A stretch of 49,090 nucleotides of DNA, from the NCBI GenBank assembly GCA_910584595.1, contig CAJUBQ010000030.1, forward strand, positions 1-49,090, read 5' to 3'. Below are positions 32,935 to 41,848 of this stretch, one piece after another. Within the stretch, counting starts at the first letter, position 1; each line of letters begins with the position of its first letter. Made by a program: the position numbers and the translations under genes. The DNA is from an uncultured Eubacterium sp. GTDB taxonomy: Bacteria > Bacillota > Clostridia > Lachnospirales > Lachnospiraceae. The notes beneath the pieces were generated by a model, which saw only the letters and a list, made by a program, of their open reading frames with translations, was not told the DNA's origin and searched no databases.

Positions 32935-34146
32935 ATGCATACACAAAAGAAGCCATCCAAATATACAGCACATGCTTCTAAACGCAGAAAAATCACACAA
33001 AAGAATAAGCATCAAAATAAAAATAAAAACCCATACCGAATCAGCCGGCTTTGTATCAAATGCGCACTTTGCACTTCTGTGTTTACAATCACATTACTCG
33101 CCGATGCACAGTGGCATATGATAAAACCACAGCTTGATCTGTACGGCTGGAAACGTCCTTCTGAAAAAACAATGGCGCAGCTTTCTGCTCCGCAGCAGTC
33201 AGTCAATGCGAATGAAACATCTCCTGTGAACGCAGTGCGCAAAGAAAGTTCCAAAACAGATGATAATCTTCCATCACAGGAAAAAGACAATCGTTCCGAC
33301 AATCCTAAACAAAAAGAGGAATCCGGTGAAAACCGCAAGGCACAATCCTCTGACAAAGATACCGCTAAGCAGCAACAGATGAAAAATACAGATGAGCAGA
33401 CGTTTTATACTGTAAATGAGGAAACAGATCACGAGAGTTATTATTCTTATACGGACAATCAATTACCATTTTCTGCTGAGACAGACAGCATCATACCATC
33501 TGTCCCGGAACCTTTGACATCCGGACCGCTGATCGACGCAGCCGCTGGTGACGATGAGACAACGCAGCTTACATATGTGTCCGGTGACTGGAATTTGATT
33601 TTAGTAAATCCCTGGAATAAGCTTCCGGATGATTATGAAATTTCCCTGACGCCGCTGCCAAACGGTCACTCCATTGACAGCCGATGCTATCCGGCGCTGT
33701 CAAACATGATGAACGACTGCCGCAAAGCCGGTCTGCAGCCGTTAATCTGCTCCTCGTACCGCTCTCAGGAAAAGCAGGAATCACTGTTTCAGGAAAGAAT
33801 TGATGAACTGCGTGCGCAAGGATATTCAAAAAAAGATGCAAAAGCGAAAGCTGCTACTTCTGTTGCACGCCCCGGTACAAGCGAGCACCAGCTCGGACTT
33901 GCTGTCGATATTGTAGATAAAAGCCATCAAATGTTAGATGCCGCTCAGGAATACACGCCTGTCCAGCAATGGCTGTTAGAAAACAGCTGGAAATATGGAT
34001 TTATTTTACGCTATCCAAATCAGAAGAGCAGCCTTACCGGAATTATTTATGAGCCTTGGCATTACCGATATGTAGGACAGGCAGCTGCACAGGAAATACA
34101 TGAGCGTGACATCTGCCTGGAAGAATATTTAGAAGATCTTTACTAA
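32935..34146 (+). CDS. VanY-type D-Ala-D-Ala carboxypeptidase (M15B), membrane-anchored
   Basis: A 403-residue protein. A very basic cytoplasmic N terminus (Lys/Arg/His-rich, about 1-38) precedes one transmembrane segment (about 40-57). A long Ser/Lys/Glu-rich extracytoplasmic linker (70-215) leads to an M15B peptidase domain. LVNPWNKLPDDY is its usual beginning. SYRSQEKQ, SEHQLGLAVDI (zinc His and Asp) and EPWHYRYVG (catalytic Glu and zinc His) are intact. Substrate is expected to be the D-Ala end of peptidoglycan stem peptides. This does not by itself imply glycopeptide resistance: no vanHAX-type genes are present. It lies 135 bases after the membrane protein gene. Confidence 0.9.
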   Translation: MHTQKKPSKYTAHASKRRKITQKNKHQNKNKNPYRISRLCIKCALCTSVFTITLLADAQWHMIKPQLDLYGWKRPSEKTMAQLSAPQQSVNANETSPVNAVRKESSKTDDNLPSQEKDNRSDNPKQKEESGENRKAQSSDKDTAKQQQMKNTDEQTFYTVNEETDHESYYSYTDNQLPFSAETDSIIPSVPEPLTSGPLIDAAAGDDETTQLTYVSGDWNLILVNPWNKLPDDYEISLTPLPNGHSIDSRCYPALSNMMNDCRKAGLQPLICSSYRSQEKQESLFQERIDELRAQGYSKKDAKAKAATSVARPGTSEHQLGLAVDIVDKSHQMLDAAQEYTPVQQWLLENSWKYGFILRYPNQKSSLTGIIYEPWHYRYVGQAAAQEIHERDICLEEYLEDLY

Positions 34147-34186
34147 AATAAAAGGGCTGCCTGATATTTGACAGCCCTTTTATTTT
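34145..34186. terminator. Bidirectional terminator between vanY-like and helicase genes
   Basis: AAAATAAAAGGGCTG pairs with CAGCCCTTTTATTTT around a 12-base loop. The helicase stop codon (34180-34182) lies inside the right arm. Confidence 0.9.
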
Positions 34187-36534
34187 GCCAATGCATTGTC
34201 ACTGCAATTCCAAAACTGCTGCAGCTTTTGTGCTACATTGCCAACATTGCACACTTCATAGCTTTGCCATTCCCGCGGAAACAGCTCCCGATATTCGCGG
34301 CGCAAAAACCGTTCATCCAACAGCTCAATGACTCCAATATCCGAAACAGTACGAATGACCCGTCCCGCCGCCTGCAGCACTTTGTTCATTCCCGGATACC
34401 GATATGCATAATCAAATCCATTGCCGGACCGATTGTCATAAAACTGCTTTAATATCTCACGTTCATTTCCAATCTGTGGCAAGCCTGTTCCTATGATAAC
34501 AGCCCCGATTAGCTGCTCTTCTTTTAGATCAATCCCTTCTCCAAAAATACCGCCCATCACACAAAATGCAATCATAGACTTGTCACGCACAGCTGCAAAT
34601 TCTCCCAGAAATTGTTCTCGTTCTGTTTCTCTCATCCCACTTGTCTGCAGGATACAATCCATTTCCTCCTGATTTTTGGCCAGAAATTTGTCATACACAT
34701 CTTCCATCATCTTATACGAAGGGAAGAATACAATATAATTGCCCTTTTTCTGCAATCCGGTCTGATAGACATACTCCGCCATACGCTCATATTGTTCATC
34801 GCTCCGCTGCGTATACCTGCTTGTCACATCACTGCCAATTAAAAGAAGCTGCTGTTTCGAACAAAACACTGTCTCTGCATAGACTGCATAATTATCCTCT
34901 TTTGTGCTTAGCAGGCTTTTATAATACTGAATCGGCAAAAGTGTTGCTGAAAAAAAGACTGTACTGCGGCCTTTATCCAGGCGCTTCTGCAGATTGAAGG
35001 AAGGATCCACACAGTACAGCCGAATTTTAAACCGGTCCCCTTCATGCTCTGAATAAATGACATAATTTTCATCCAGCCCTTCGCTCGTTTCTATAAAGCC
35101 TCGTATCTGAAAATACAAGTCTAACACGATATCCCGATTTTCAAATTCTCTGTTTTTCTGTAAAAAAACTTCGTATTCTCCTGCCAGCCGCATCAGTGCG
35201 AATACAAACTGAGAAATATTTTCATGATACTGAAACTGCTCGCACTCCCGCTTATAGCCCAATAAAATCTGATTGCATCTTTGCAGCTGTTTTGCAAGCT
35301 TTACACTGTACTTACTTACGATCCTTTTGACTGCCAAAAAATCTTCCTTGTACAAACAAGCGCTGTACATTTCCCTGCCGCGCTCTACCAGATTATGCGC
35401 TTCATCCACTAAAAAGAAATAATCTCCACGGATTCCCTCTGCAAAAAATCGTTTCAAATATACATTAGGGTCGAATACATAATTGTAATCACAAATAATA
35501 TTATCTGCCCAGGACGACGTATCCAAACATAATTCAAACGGGCAGACCCGATACTTTTCAGCCTGCCCGATCAATTCCTCCCTTGTAAAAACATCTGCCT
35601 GATACAGCAAATCGTACACAGCATCATTCACACGGTCAAAATGCCCCTTTGCATAAGGACATGCATCCGGATTGCACTCCGTCTCTTCCATCATGCACAG
35701 TTTTTCTTTTGCCGTAATCTGCACCGTTTTTGCCCGATAACCATTTTTATAAAATAAATCCAACGTTTCTTTTGCCACTGCCGCCGTAATCGTCTTGGCA
35801 GTTAAATAAAAAATCTTATCTCCCAGTCCTTCTCCAACTGCTTTTACCGCAGGAAACAACGTCGAAATCGTCTTACCGGTACCGGTCGGAGCCTGAATAA
35901 ACAGATTTTTCTTACGCAGCATCGTCCGATAAACGCCGCTGACCAGCTCCTTCTGCCCTTTGCGGTAGGAAAATGGAAATTCCAGCCCTTTACTGGAATC
36001 CTGCCTGATCAGATGCCAGTCATATTGAAATTTCGCCCATTTTTTATACTCTGCCATCAATGCCTGAAACCAGGTTTCCAAATCTTGAAAAGAATCATGT
36101 TCCAAAAAATACCGTACCTCTTCCGTATCCAGATTGACATACGTCATGCGAACTCCAATCTCTTCCAGATGGTTTTGCAGCGCATAAATAAAAGCATAAC
36201 ATTTTGCCTGCGCTAAATGTACCACACTCGGTTCTGTCATTTTTGACACATCCAAAAATACACCTTTGATCTCATCAATCACAATCCCGTTATCCGATTC
36301 AAAAACGCCGTCTGCCCTGCCTTCCAGAACTACAGTATAGTCTTCTTCCGTAAATTCCATTTTTAACGGAACTTCCGCATGATACAGCGGGCCGGCTTTT
36401 TTTTGCAGCTTCCTGTGTATCCGGCTCCCCCTCTGCATCGCTTCCATCTGCATCCCACCTGCACCCCGGTTATCAATATCGCCGCTGCGCAAAATAAATT
36501 CCACGAGGTTCCTCACCGATATTTTTATGTTCAT
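34180..36534 (-). CDS. DinG/XPD-like Fe-S helicase with N-terminal RecB/Cas4-like nuclease domain
   Basis: A 784-residue protein. Residues about 1-140 look like a PD-(D/E)XK nuclease of the RecB/Cas4 type: GRADGVF (Asp75), IDEIK (Glu88 and Lys90) and QAKCY as the QxxxY motif. The superfamily 2 helicase core follows: Walker A APTGTGKT at about 215, then cysteines LCMMEETEC, DACPY and YRVCPFE that fit the XPD iron-sulphur cluster, DEAH in FLVDEAHNLVERG, and late motifs VFFSATLL and QAAGRVIR. It is a probable 5'-3' DNA helicase with associated nuclease for repair. It follows the phosphatase gene by 17 bases. Confidence 0.88.
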   Translation of the reverse strand: MNIKISVRNLVEFILRSGDIDNRGAGGMQMEAMQRGSRIHRKLQKKAGPLYHAEVPLKMEFTEEDYTVVLEGRADGVFESDNGIVIDEIKGVFLDVSKMTEPSVVHLAQAKCYAFIYALQNHLEEIGVRMTYVNLDTEEVRYFLEHDSFQDLETWFQALMAEYKKWAKFQYDWHLIRQDSSKGLEFPFSYRKGQKELVSGVYRTMLRKKNLFIQAPTGTGKTISTLFPAVKAVGEGLGDKIFYLTAKTITAAVAKETLDLFYKNGYRAKTVQITAKEKLCMMEETECNPDACPYAKGHFDRVNDAVYDLLYQADVFTREELIGQAEKYRVCPFELCLDTSSWADNIICDYNYVFDPNVYLKRFFAEGIRGDYFFLVDEAHNLVERGREMYSACLYKEDFLAVKRIVSKYSVKLAKQLQRCNQILLGYKRECEQFQYHENISQFVFALMRLAGEYEVFLQKNREFENRDIVLDLYFQIRGFIETSEGLDENYVIYSEHEGDRFKIRLYCVDPSFNLQKRLDKGRSTVFFSATLLPIQYYKSLLSTKEDNYAVYAETVFCSKQQLLLIGSDVTSRYTQRSDEQYERMAEYVYQTGLQKKGNYIVFFPSYKMMEDVYDKFLAKNQEEMDCILQTSGMRETEREQFLGEFAAVRDKSMIAFCVMGGIFGEGIDLKEEQLIGAVIIGTGLPQIGNEREILKQFYDNRSGNGFDYAYRYPGMNKVLQAAGRVIRTVSDIGVIELLDERFLRREYRELFPREWQSYEVCNVGNVAQKLQQFWNCSDNALAK

Positions 36535-36551
36535 GTCTGATTGTTCTCCGT

Positions 36552-37280
36552 TTAATCATGCCGCTCATATACATTCTCAAAACATTCGCAAAAACGTGCG
36601 GAAAATGATGGCTGTTCTCCTGCCATGATCAAATGTGAAACATCCCCAAAGCTGCTCATTCGAAACGACGCAATCCCCTGTCTGCGCTCCTCTGTCACAA
36701 TTGTCGTCACCGAAGACGGCGCCGCACATGTGCCATGCCACAATACCATTGGCGAAACGCCGATCAAATGACTCAGCAGCACACATTCCAGTCCAAAATG
36801 GCAAAAAAATGCGATCGTATCCATATTATTGCGCAACGCACGATAATAATTCCCTTCCCGCACATATCCATGCCGTTCTAACAGCTGATCGAAAGAGTTC
36901 ACCACCCAGGTATACTCCTCGGCCACTTTCCCATCTTTCATCACTGCATGTTCCATCCACGCCTGTTTATCATAAAAATCTGCATCCATCGTCCAGTCTT
37001 GCGGCAGCCAGTCCCACGTAATGGACATGCCTTCCTTATCCGGCCGGCGAATGACCGGGGCAAATTCCCTGAGCCACTGGCATTCTTCCGCTTCCCGCTT
37101 CATTTTTTTCAAAGTAAGACTTGCCGTATCCTTTGCCCTGCCTAATGGCGACACATAAAAATGCGCAATATCCATAGTTGAGATACGCTCTGCCAAAAGA
37201 CCTGCTTCTTTCCATCCCTGTTCGGTTAAAGAATCTGCTTCATAGTCCGGATCTGCGTGTCTGATAATTAATATTTTCAT
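36552..37280 (-). CDS. Histidine phosphatase family protein
   Basis: A 242-residue branch-1 histidine phosphatase. The catalytic RHADPD lies near the N terminus (KILIIRHAD), where the family has RHG/A. SPLGRAKDTA is the second phosphate-binding Arg block, and CHFGLECVLLSHLIG holds the later catalytic His. It is cytosolic. The substrate cannot be inferred; it could be a phosphosugar or nucleotide. I chose the ATG at 37280 (GAGG 8 bases upstream) over the ATG at 37286, which is too close to the ribosome site. It shares a transcript with the downstream helicase. Confidence 0.87.
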   Translation of the reverse strand: MKILIIRHADPDYEADSLTEQGWKEAGLLAERISTMDIAHFYVSPLGRAKDTASLTLKKMKREAEECQWLREFAPVIRRPDKEGMSITWDWLPQDWTMDADFYDKQAWMEHAVMKDGKVAEEYTWVVNSFDQLLERHGYVREGNYYRALRNNMDTIAFFCHFGLECVLLSHLIGVSPMVLWHGTCAAPSSVTTIVTEERRQGIASFRMSSFGDVSHLIMAGEQPSFSARFCECFENVYERHD

Positions 37281-37414
37281 ATTCATTTCCTCTTTTTCCT
37301 AAGTTTGATTTGTATCTGACTTATTTTATCATAGTTACCAGAAATAATCTATTGCATTTTTGTCGTGAATGAAGGGATTTCTGTAACTTGCTACTTTCCT
37401 AAAGCAACAAAAAA

Positions 37415-37460
37415 CAGATAAAAAAGATTGGATCATAAAATGTCCAATCTTTTTTATCTG
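37415..37460 (-). terminator. Terminator of the repeat-domain surface protein gene
   Basis: Perfect 18-bp stem CAGATAAAAAAGATTGGA/TCCAATCTTTTTTATCTG with a 10-base loop, 20 bases after the stop codon. Confidence 0.85.
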
Positions 37461-37479
37461 TCTGCAGAATTATTTACAG

Positions 37480-39744
37480 TTAAATCTGACTGTATACGAT
37501 CTCCTGTGTCTCCTCGTTCACATTAAACTGAACCGTAAGCGTGTCGCCATCCTTTACACTGGAATCAAACGTCACAGTCATCGTATAAGGCTGGTTATTC
37601 GCACTCTCCACAAAAGTGATCTCAAAAGCGCTCACGTTGTCAGCTACCGTAAACTGCAGCATCGTCTCTCCAAAACCTGACTTTAATGTTACTGGATTGC
37701 TTCCGGCGCCACCCTGCGGCTTGGCTGAAAAATTCGTAAAATCCACAGTTGTCGCGTTGATAAATTTGACGTTAATCGTGCGTGCCGCTGGAATAACCTC
37801 CATAGCCGCAACGATTTTCTCCAATGCCTCCGCTGTCACTTTCATCGCTCCGTTGAGCTTTTGTCCATCTGCAATGTTTAACTCTCCGCGGTCAATCATA
37901 CCCATCTGCTCGATCAGGTTTTTCGCCTCTTTCATCACCGTCTCAATATCTTTGTTAGCTTTGATCTGATCCGAGTTGTATAGGCTTACAGCTTCATTAT
38001 AAACTTTGGCCAGTGCGTTATAATTACTCTGCAGGGCAGCCCAGTCGGCATCGCTAAGCGTAGCGCTTGCGGCTGTCGGAGCCTCCTTTTGCACGAATGC
38101 TGCGGCAGCGGCGACAACGCCATCCACTACCAGGCTGACCTCGGATACCGTCAGCTCAATTTTGACGCCAGAAGCCTTCGCCTTTGCAAGACTAAGTCCT
38201 CTGGCCTCATACTCTGAGCCGTCTTTGCAGCGGATATAAAAATCAAGGGAAACATCTGAGGTAAATTTCAACGGAACCCGAAGATACTTTCCGGCAGTCC
38301 AATATCTCATTTTCTGTGTTGCCAGATACTCATTGCCCCAGCTGCGATTCCCGCTCTCTTCAAAATACAGCTCATCGATCTGCTTGCCCGTATTATTATA
38401 GAAGTTGATCGATGCGGAAATCATCTTTGCGGCAACCGTAACCTGACAGGCGGCAGTATGCCCACCATCCACTGTCGTCGCGATAATCATAGCCGTTCCG
38501 GCTTTTATGCCTGTCACCTTGCCAGCGCTGCTTACGGTCGCAACGGAAGGATCACTTGAAGTCCATGACACTTTCTTATTTGCTCCACTCGGTCCTACCG
38601 TCGCTCTCAAATACGCCACATTGCCAATTTTAAGCGACAATGAGGTCTTGTTTAGTTTTACACTGGTAACTTTCGCCGAATTCTTCGTTTTAAAAGCAGC
38701 CGTAGCTTTTATACTTCCATTTACTGAAAGTGTGGCCCGGGACAACGTCAGTTCGATCCTGGCACCGTCCGCCTGAACCTTTGCAAGCTTTAATCCCTTC
38801 GCCTCATACTCTGAGCCATCGCTGCAGCGGATATATAAATCAAGGGCTGCTTCTTGTGCAAATGTGATCGGCGCCTGAATAGTCTCTTTATTCCCCCAGC
38901 CTGTGAGACCGGATGCGGTCAGATACTCCTCCCCATAATCGTCTGCGTCGGAATCCTCAAAATACAGCTCCGTAATCTGTTTGCCCGTATTATTATAAAA
39001 ATTCATCAAGGCATTAACCACCTTTTCGGTAACTGTAAGCTGACAGGCGGCTGTATAACCCCCATCCGCTGTCCTTGCAGTGATTGTCGCCGTCCCTGTC
39101 CTTATTCCTTTCACCTTTCCGACACTGTTTACAGTGGCAACATAGGTATTGCTTGAGGTCCAGGTCACCTTCTTGTTCGCGCCGCTTGGGCTTACCGTTG
39201 CAGTCAGATTCATCGTCTGACCCGCCATAAGCGTTGCGGTTGTCTCGTTTAAGCTTACTCCGGTGACACCTGGCGCTGTATCCTCTTTTTTTACAAATTT
39301 CACGGAAGCGACTTTTCTATTTTTTACCTTCAAAGAGACACGTGACTTCGTCAGGTCAATGACACTGTCCAAAGCTTTCGCCTTCGATAGTTTTAGTCCT
39401 TTCGCCTCGTAACCCGAGCCATCGCTGTAGCGGATAAAAAAGTCAAGCGCAGCGCTTTTCTTAAATTCCAGCGGAACCATAATATACCGATTGTTGCTCC
39501 AATATCTGAAATTACGGACGGCTAAATATTCATCCCCGTAATCTTCGGCATTGGAATCTTCGAAGTATAGCTCCGTGATCCGTTTGCCTGTGTGATTATA
39601 GAATTTAATTGAGGCTGAAATGGTCTTGGACGGAGTCGCTGCCTCTGCAAACATCGCCATTCCCGGCAGAATGGAGATACATAGCGCTACCGCCAGCAAC
39701 AACGCCAGCCCTCTTTTACACAAATGTATCGTCTTAGTTTTCAT
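37480..39744 (-). CDS. Secreted repeat protein: three novel beta modules plus two Big_2 domains
   Basis: A 754-residue secreted protein with a signal peptide at about residues 10-36 (LALLLAVALCISILPGMAMFAEA). Three copies of a module of about 110 residues start near 41, 243 and 441. Each has FYNxTGKxIxELYFE, a (D/N)xxxxGxEYL element, DFxIRxxDGSxYEAxGLxLxKA and a final strand pair. Big_2 domains lie between them at about 160-240 and 358-440 (VTWTSSNTYVATV, GKVKGIRTGTATI). The C terminus has a helical stretch (560-650) and a beta domain. It is probably cell-surface or adhesive. ATG follows AAGGAG. The upstream region has an activator-like direct repeat. It is divergent from a GH5 enzyme. Confidence 0.85.
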   Translation of the reverse strand: MKTKTIHLCKRGLALLLAVALCISILPGMAMFAEAATPSKTISASIKFYNHTGKRITELYFEDSNAEDYGDEYLAVRNFRYWSNNRYIMVPLEFKKSAALDFFIRYSDGSGYEAKGLKLSKAKALDSVIDLTKSRVSLKVKNRKVASVKFVKKEDTAPGVTGVSLNETTATLMAGQTMNLTATVSPSGANKKVTWTSSNTYVATVNSVGKVKGIRTGTATITARTADGGYTAACQLTVTEKVVNALMNFYNNTGKQITELYFEDSDADDYGEEYLTASGLTGWGNKETIQAPITFAQEAALDLYIRCSDGSEYEAKGLKLAKVQADGARIELTLSRATLSVNGSIKATAAFKTKNSAKVTSVKLNKTSLSLKIGNVAYLRATVGPSGANKKVSWTSSDPSVATVSSAGKVTGIKAGTAMIIATTVDGGHTAACQVTVAAKMISASINFYNNTGKQIDELYFEESGNRSWGNEYLATQKMRYWTAGKYLRVPLKFTSDVSLDFYIRCKDGSEYEARGLSLAKAKASGVKIELTVSEVSLVVDGVVAAAAAFVQKEAPTAASATLSDADWAALQSNYNALAKVYNEAVSLYNSDQIKANKDIETVMKEAKNLIEQMGMIDRGELNIADGQKLNGAMKVTAEALEKIVAAMEVIPAARTINVKFINATTVDFTNFSAKPQGGAGSNPVTLKSGFGETMLQFTVADNVSAFEITFVESANNQPYTMTVTFDSSVKDGDTLTVQFNVNEETQEIVYSQI

Positions 39745-39776
39745 GATCTAATACTCCTTTTCTATGATATTTCTAC

Positions 39777-39782
39777 ATTATA
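39777..39782 (-). promoter_or_regulatory. -10 of the repeat-protein gene
   Basis: Minus strand TATAAT. No recognisable -35 is present at 16-18 bp (the region reads CCATAA), as in activator-dependent promoters. Confidence 0.6.
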
Positions 39783-39813
39783 GAGCCATCCACAAAATTT
39801 ATGGGTAGTTTCG

Positions 39814-39844
39814 CATGAATCGAACGGAATTTGACATGAATCGA
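39814..39844. promoter_or_regulatory. Two-turn direct repeat, probable activator site
   Basis: CATGAATCGA occurs at 39814-39823 and 39835-39844, 21 bp apart. Relative to the minus-strand gene these lie at about -44 to -74, the usual place for a LytTR-type activator binding a direct repeat. Confidence 0.55.
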
Positions 39845-39886
39845 CGACAATCTGTGCATAGCAGGGCAAATTTTTATAAATTCTGG

Positions 39887-39914
39887 TTGAGCGCCAGAAA
39901 AATCATGATATACT
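39887..39914 (+). promoter_or_regulatory. GH5 gene promoter
   Basis: TTGAGC (39887-39892), 16 bp, TATACT (39909-39914) preceded by TGA (extended -10). Confidence 0.65.
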
Positions 39915-39988
39915 ATTTATAATCAGAAAACGAATATTTTTACAAATCACCAGCTCCAGTGAAATCATTTGAAAGGAGAATACCATTG

Positions 39989-41026
39989 ATGAATTTCAAA
40001 ATAACTTTAAGAAAACCAATCTTTTTTCTGCTGTCCATCCTGATTTGCTGTTTCGTGCTGCCTGCTTCGAACGGCATCCCGTTAACTATTGCACAGTCTG
40101 AGGCTGCTGTCAAAACACCTGTGCAGCGTTATGGCCGTTTAAAAGTGTCCGGCGCTCAGCTTGTGGACAGTAAGAACCGTCCGGTTCAGTTAAAAGGCGT
40201 CAGCACACATGGTCTGTCCTGGTTTCCGCAATATGTAAATAAAAAAGCATTCCAAACATTGCGCGATCGGTGGGGCGCACAGGTCATACGGCTTGCAATG
40301 TATACTGCTGAATACAATGGATACTGTACCGGTTCTGCCCAAAATCAAAAAGATTTGAAAGCAATCATTGATAAAGCAGTCTCTTATTGTGATGAGCTTG
40401 GTTTGTATGTCATCATCGACTGGCATATTTTAAGCGATTCCAATCCAAATACATATAAAAAACAAGCCAAAGCGTTTTTTAAATCCATGGCTCAAAAATA
40501 CAAGGAACATGAAAATGTCATTTATGAGATCTGCAATGAACCAAACGGCAGCGTTTCCTGGAAAGAGATTCAAGCTTATGCAAAATCTGTCATTAAAACG
40601 ATTCGCAAACAGGATGAACAAGCTGTCATTATTATCGGTACGCCAACCTGGTCTCAGGATGTGGATACTGCCGCCGCTTCTCCTATTTCAGGAAGTAACC
40701 TCATGTATGCATTTCACTTTTATGCATCGACGCATAAGGAAGATTTTCGAAAAAAACTTCAGACAGCCATTGACAGCGGACTTGCGGTATTCGTCTCTGA
40801 ATTTGGAATCTGCGAAGCTGGCGGATCCGGCTCTGTCAATCAGGCAGAAGCAAAACGCTGGATGAAACTGCTCGATCAAAATAAAATCAGTTGTGTTGCA
40901 TGGAATTTATCAAATAAAGAGGAAGCATCTGCTCTGATTAAAAGCAGTTGCACAAAAACTTCCGACTGGAAGCGTTCTGAACTTTCTGACGCCGGGAAAT
41001 GGATTTATGACATGATGCGAAAATAA
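39989..41026 (+). CDS. Secreted GH5 endoglucanase
   Basis: A 345-residue secreted glycoside hydrolase family 5 enzyme, probably subfamily 2 (endo-beta-1,4-glucanase). A signal peptide covers about residues 8-40. The catalytic domain starts at YGRLKVSGAQLVDSKNRPVQLKG. It has GVSTHGLSWFPQ, VIRLAMY, VIIDWHIL, the acid/base Glu184 in CNEPNG and the nucleophile Glu271 in VFVSEFG. Trp in VAWNLSNK is also conserved. It has no carbohydrate-binding module or anchor. The start may be ATG 39989 or the TTG just before it; AAGGAG lies 7-10 bases upstream. It is transcribed away from the repeat-domain surface protein. Confidence 0.92.
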   Translation: MNFKITLRKPIFFLLSILICCFVLPASNGIPLTIAQSEAAVKTPVQRYGRLKVSGAQLVDSKNRPVQLKGVSTHGLSWFPQYVNKKAFQTLRDRWGAQVIRLAMYTAEYNGYCTGSAQNQKDLKAIIDKAVSYCDELGLYVIIDWHILSDSNPNTYKKQAKAFFKSMAQKYKEHENVIYEICNEPNGSVSWKEIQAYAKSVIKTIRKQDEQAVIIIGTPTWSQDVDTAAASPISGSNLMYAFHFYASTHKEDFRKKLQTAIDSGLAVFVSEFGICEAGGSGSVNQAEAKRWMKLLDQNKISCVAWNLSNKEEASALIKSSCTKTSDWKRSELSDAGKWIYDMMRK

Positions 41027-41057
41027 AGAGCTGTTCAGAGACAACTTTTAAACAGTT

Positions 41058-41243
41058 CCTAAGGAACTGTATGTAACTAACCTGTGATATTTGCACCTGA
41101 TTTTTCTTCGAGAGCGCCATACAAAAATCAGGCGCATACCCTAAGGGGCACGCTGTAGCGGGCTATGTAACTGATTTTTGCATGGCTCTATCAGAGAAAA
41201 AGACAAGCAAAGATCATGGGTTATTTACATACAGTTCCTTAGG
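41058..41243. repeat. 186-bp palindromic MITE-like element
   Basis: The ends are near-perfect inverted repeats: CCTAAGGAACTGTATGTAAC at the left and its reverse complement GTTATTTACATACAGTTCCTTAGG-type sequence at the right (differing at one or two positions over 25 bp). The inner arms are also related in inverted orientation (TGATTTTT...GGCGCTCTCGAAG). No transposase and no clear target duplication is visible. A half copy lies at 991-1069. Confidence 0.7.
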
Positions 41244-41289
41244 ATGCCGGAAAAGGAATTTATCATATGCCGCTAATAAAAAACATTTC

Positions 41290-41847
41290 CTACCCAATTA
41301 AATGAGCTGATTTCAGCCTTTTCCTTATTTCCTGGCCGACTAACTCTGCCAAAACAATTTTAGCCAGATCTCCAATCAGAAATGGAATAACGCAAGCGGA
41401 CAACGCATATGTAAACTCACATTTCATCAAAATCATAAACCATACTGTTCCAAATAAATATAATACTGCTGTTCCAACAATCGTTCCCGCCATACACCAG
41501 ATTCTCTTAAATGCCGTTTTTTCCATTATAAAACCGCCGATAAGCGTCAAAAACAGATATCCAATTAAATAGCCGCCTGTTGGGCCAAGCAGTTTACCGG
41601 CTCCTCCCGTATACCCGGCAAATACCGGAACGCCAACAAATCCCAGAAGCAAATAAATCATACAGCTGACAGTCCCCATCTTCATTCCCAGCAAATACAT
41701 GGTCAAATAAATAATAAAAGTCATAACCGAAATTGGCACCGGGCCAATCGGAACGGCCAATGGGCCGAGCAGACACATCAATGCGGCCATTAATGCAATC
41801 AAACATAACTGTCGAACCGGCAATACGCTTACTGTTTTTTCGTTCAT
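41290..41847 (-). CDS. bioY: Biotin transporter substrate-binding membrane protein BioY
   Basis: A 185-residue S-component of the ECF biotin transporter with six hydrophobic helices. Family blocks are visible: LIALMAALMCLLGPLAVPIGPVPIS split over TM1 and the first loop, LLLGFVGVPVFAG, and GPTGGYLIGYLF, the conserved substrate-site loop. No ECF ATPase genes are near, as is usual for BioY. I chose the ATG at 41847 (AGAGG 8 bases upstream). A consensus promoter and BirA-like half sites precede it, so biotin repression is plausible. Confidence 0.93.
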   Translation of the reverse strand: MNEKTVSVLPVRQLCLIALMAALMCLLGPLAVPIGPVPISVMTFIIYLTMYLLGMKMGTVSCMIYLLLGFVGVPVFAGYTGGAGKLLGPTGGYLIGYLFLTLIGGFIMEKTAFKRIWCMAGTIVGTAVLYLFGTVWFMILMKCEFTYALSACVIPFLIGDLAKIVLAELVGQEIRKRLKSAHLIG

Positions 41848-41848
41848 A

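Noticed and set aside
32935..34146. Glycopeptide-resistance cluster
   Set aside because: Only a VanY-type peptidase and a generic two-component pair are present; no ligase, dehydrogenase or VanX homologue.
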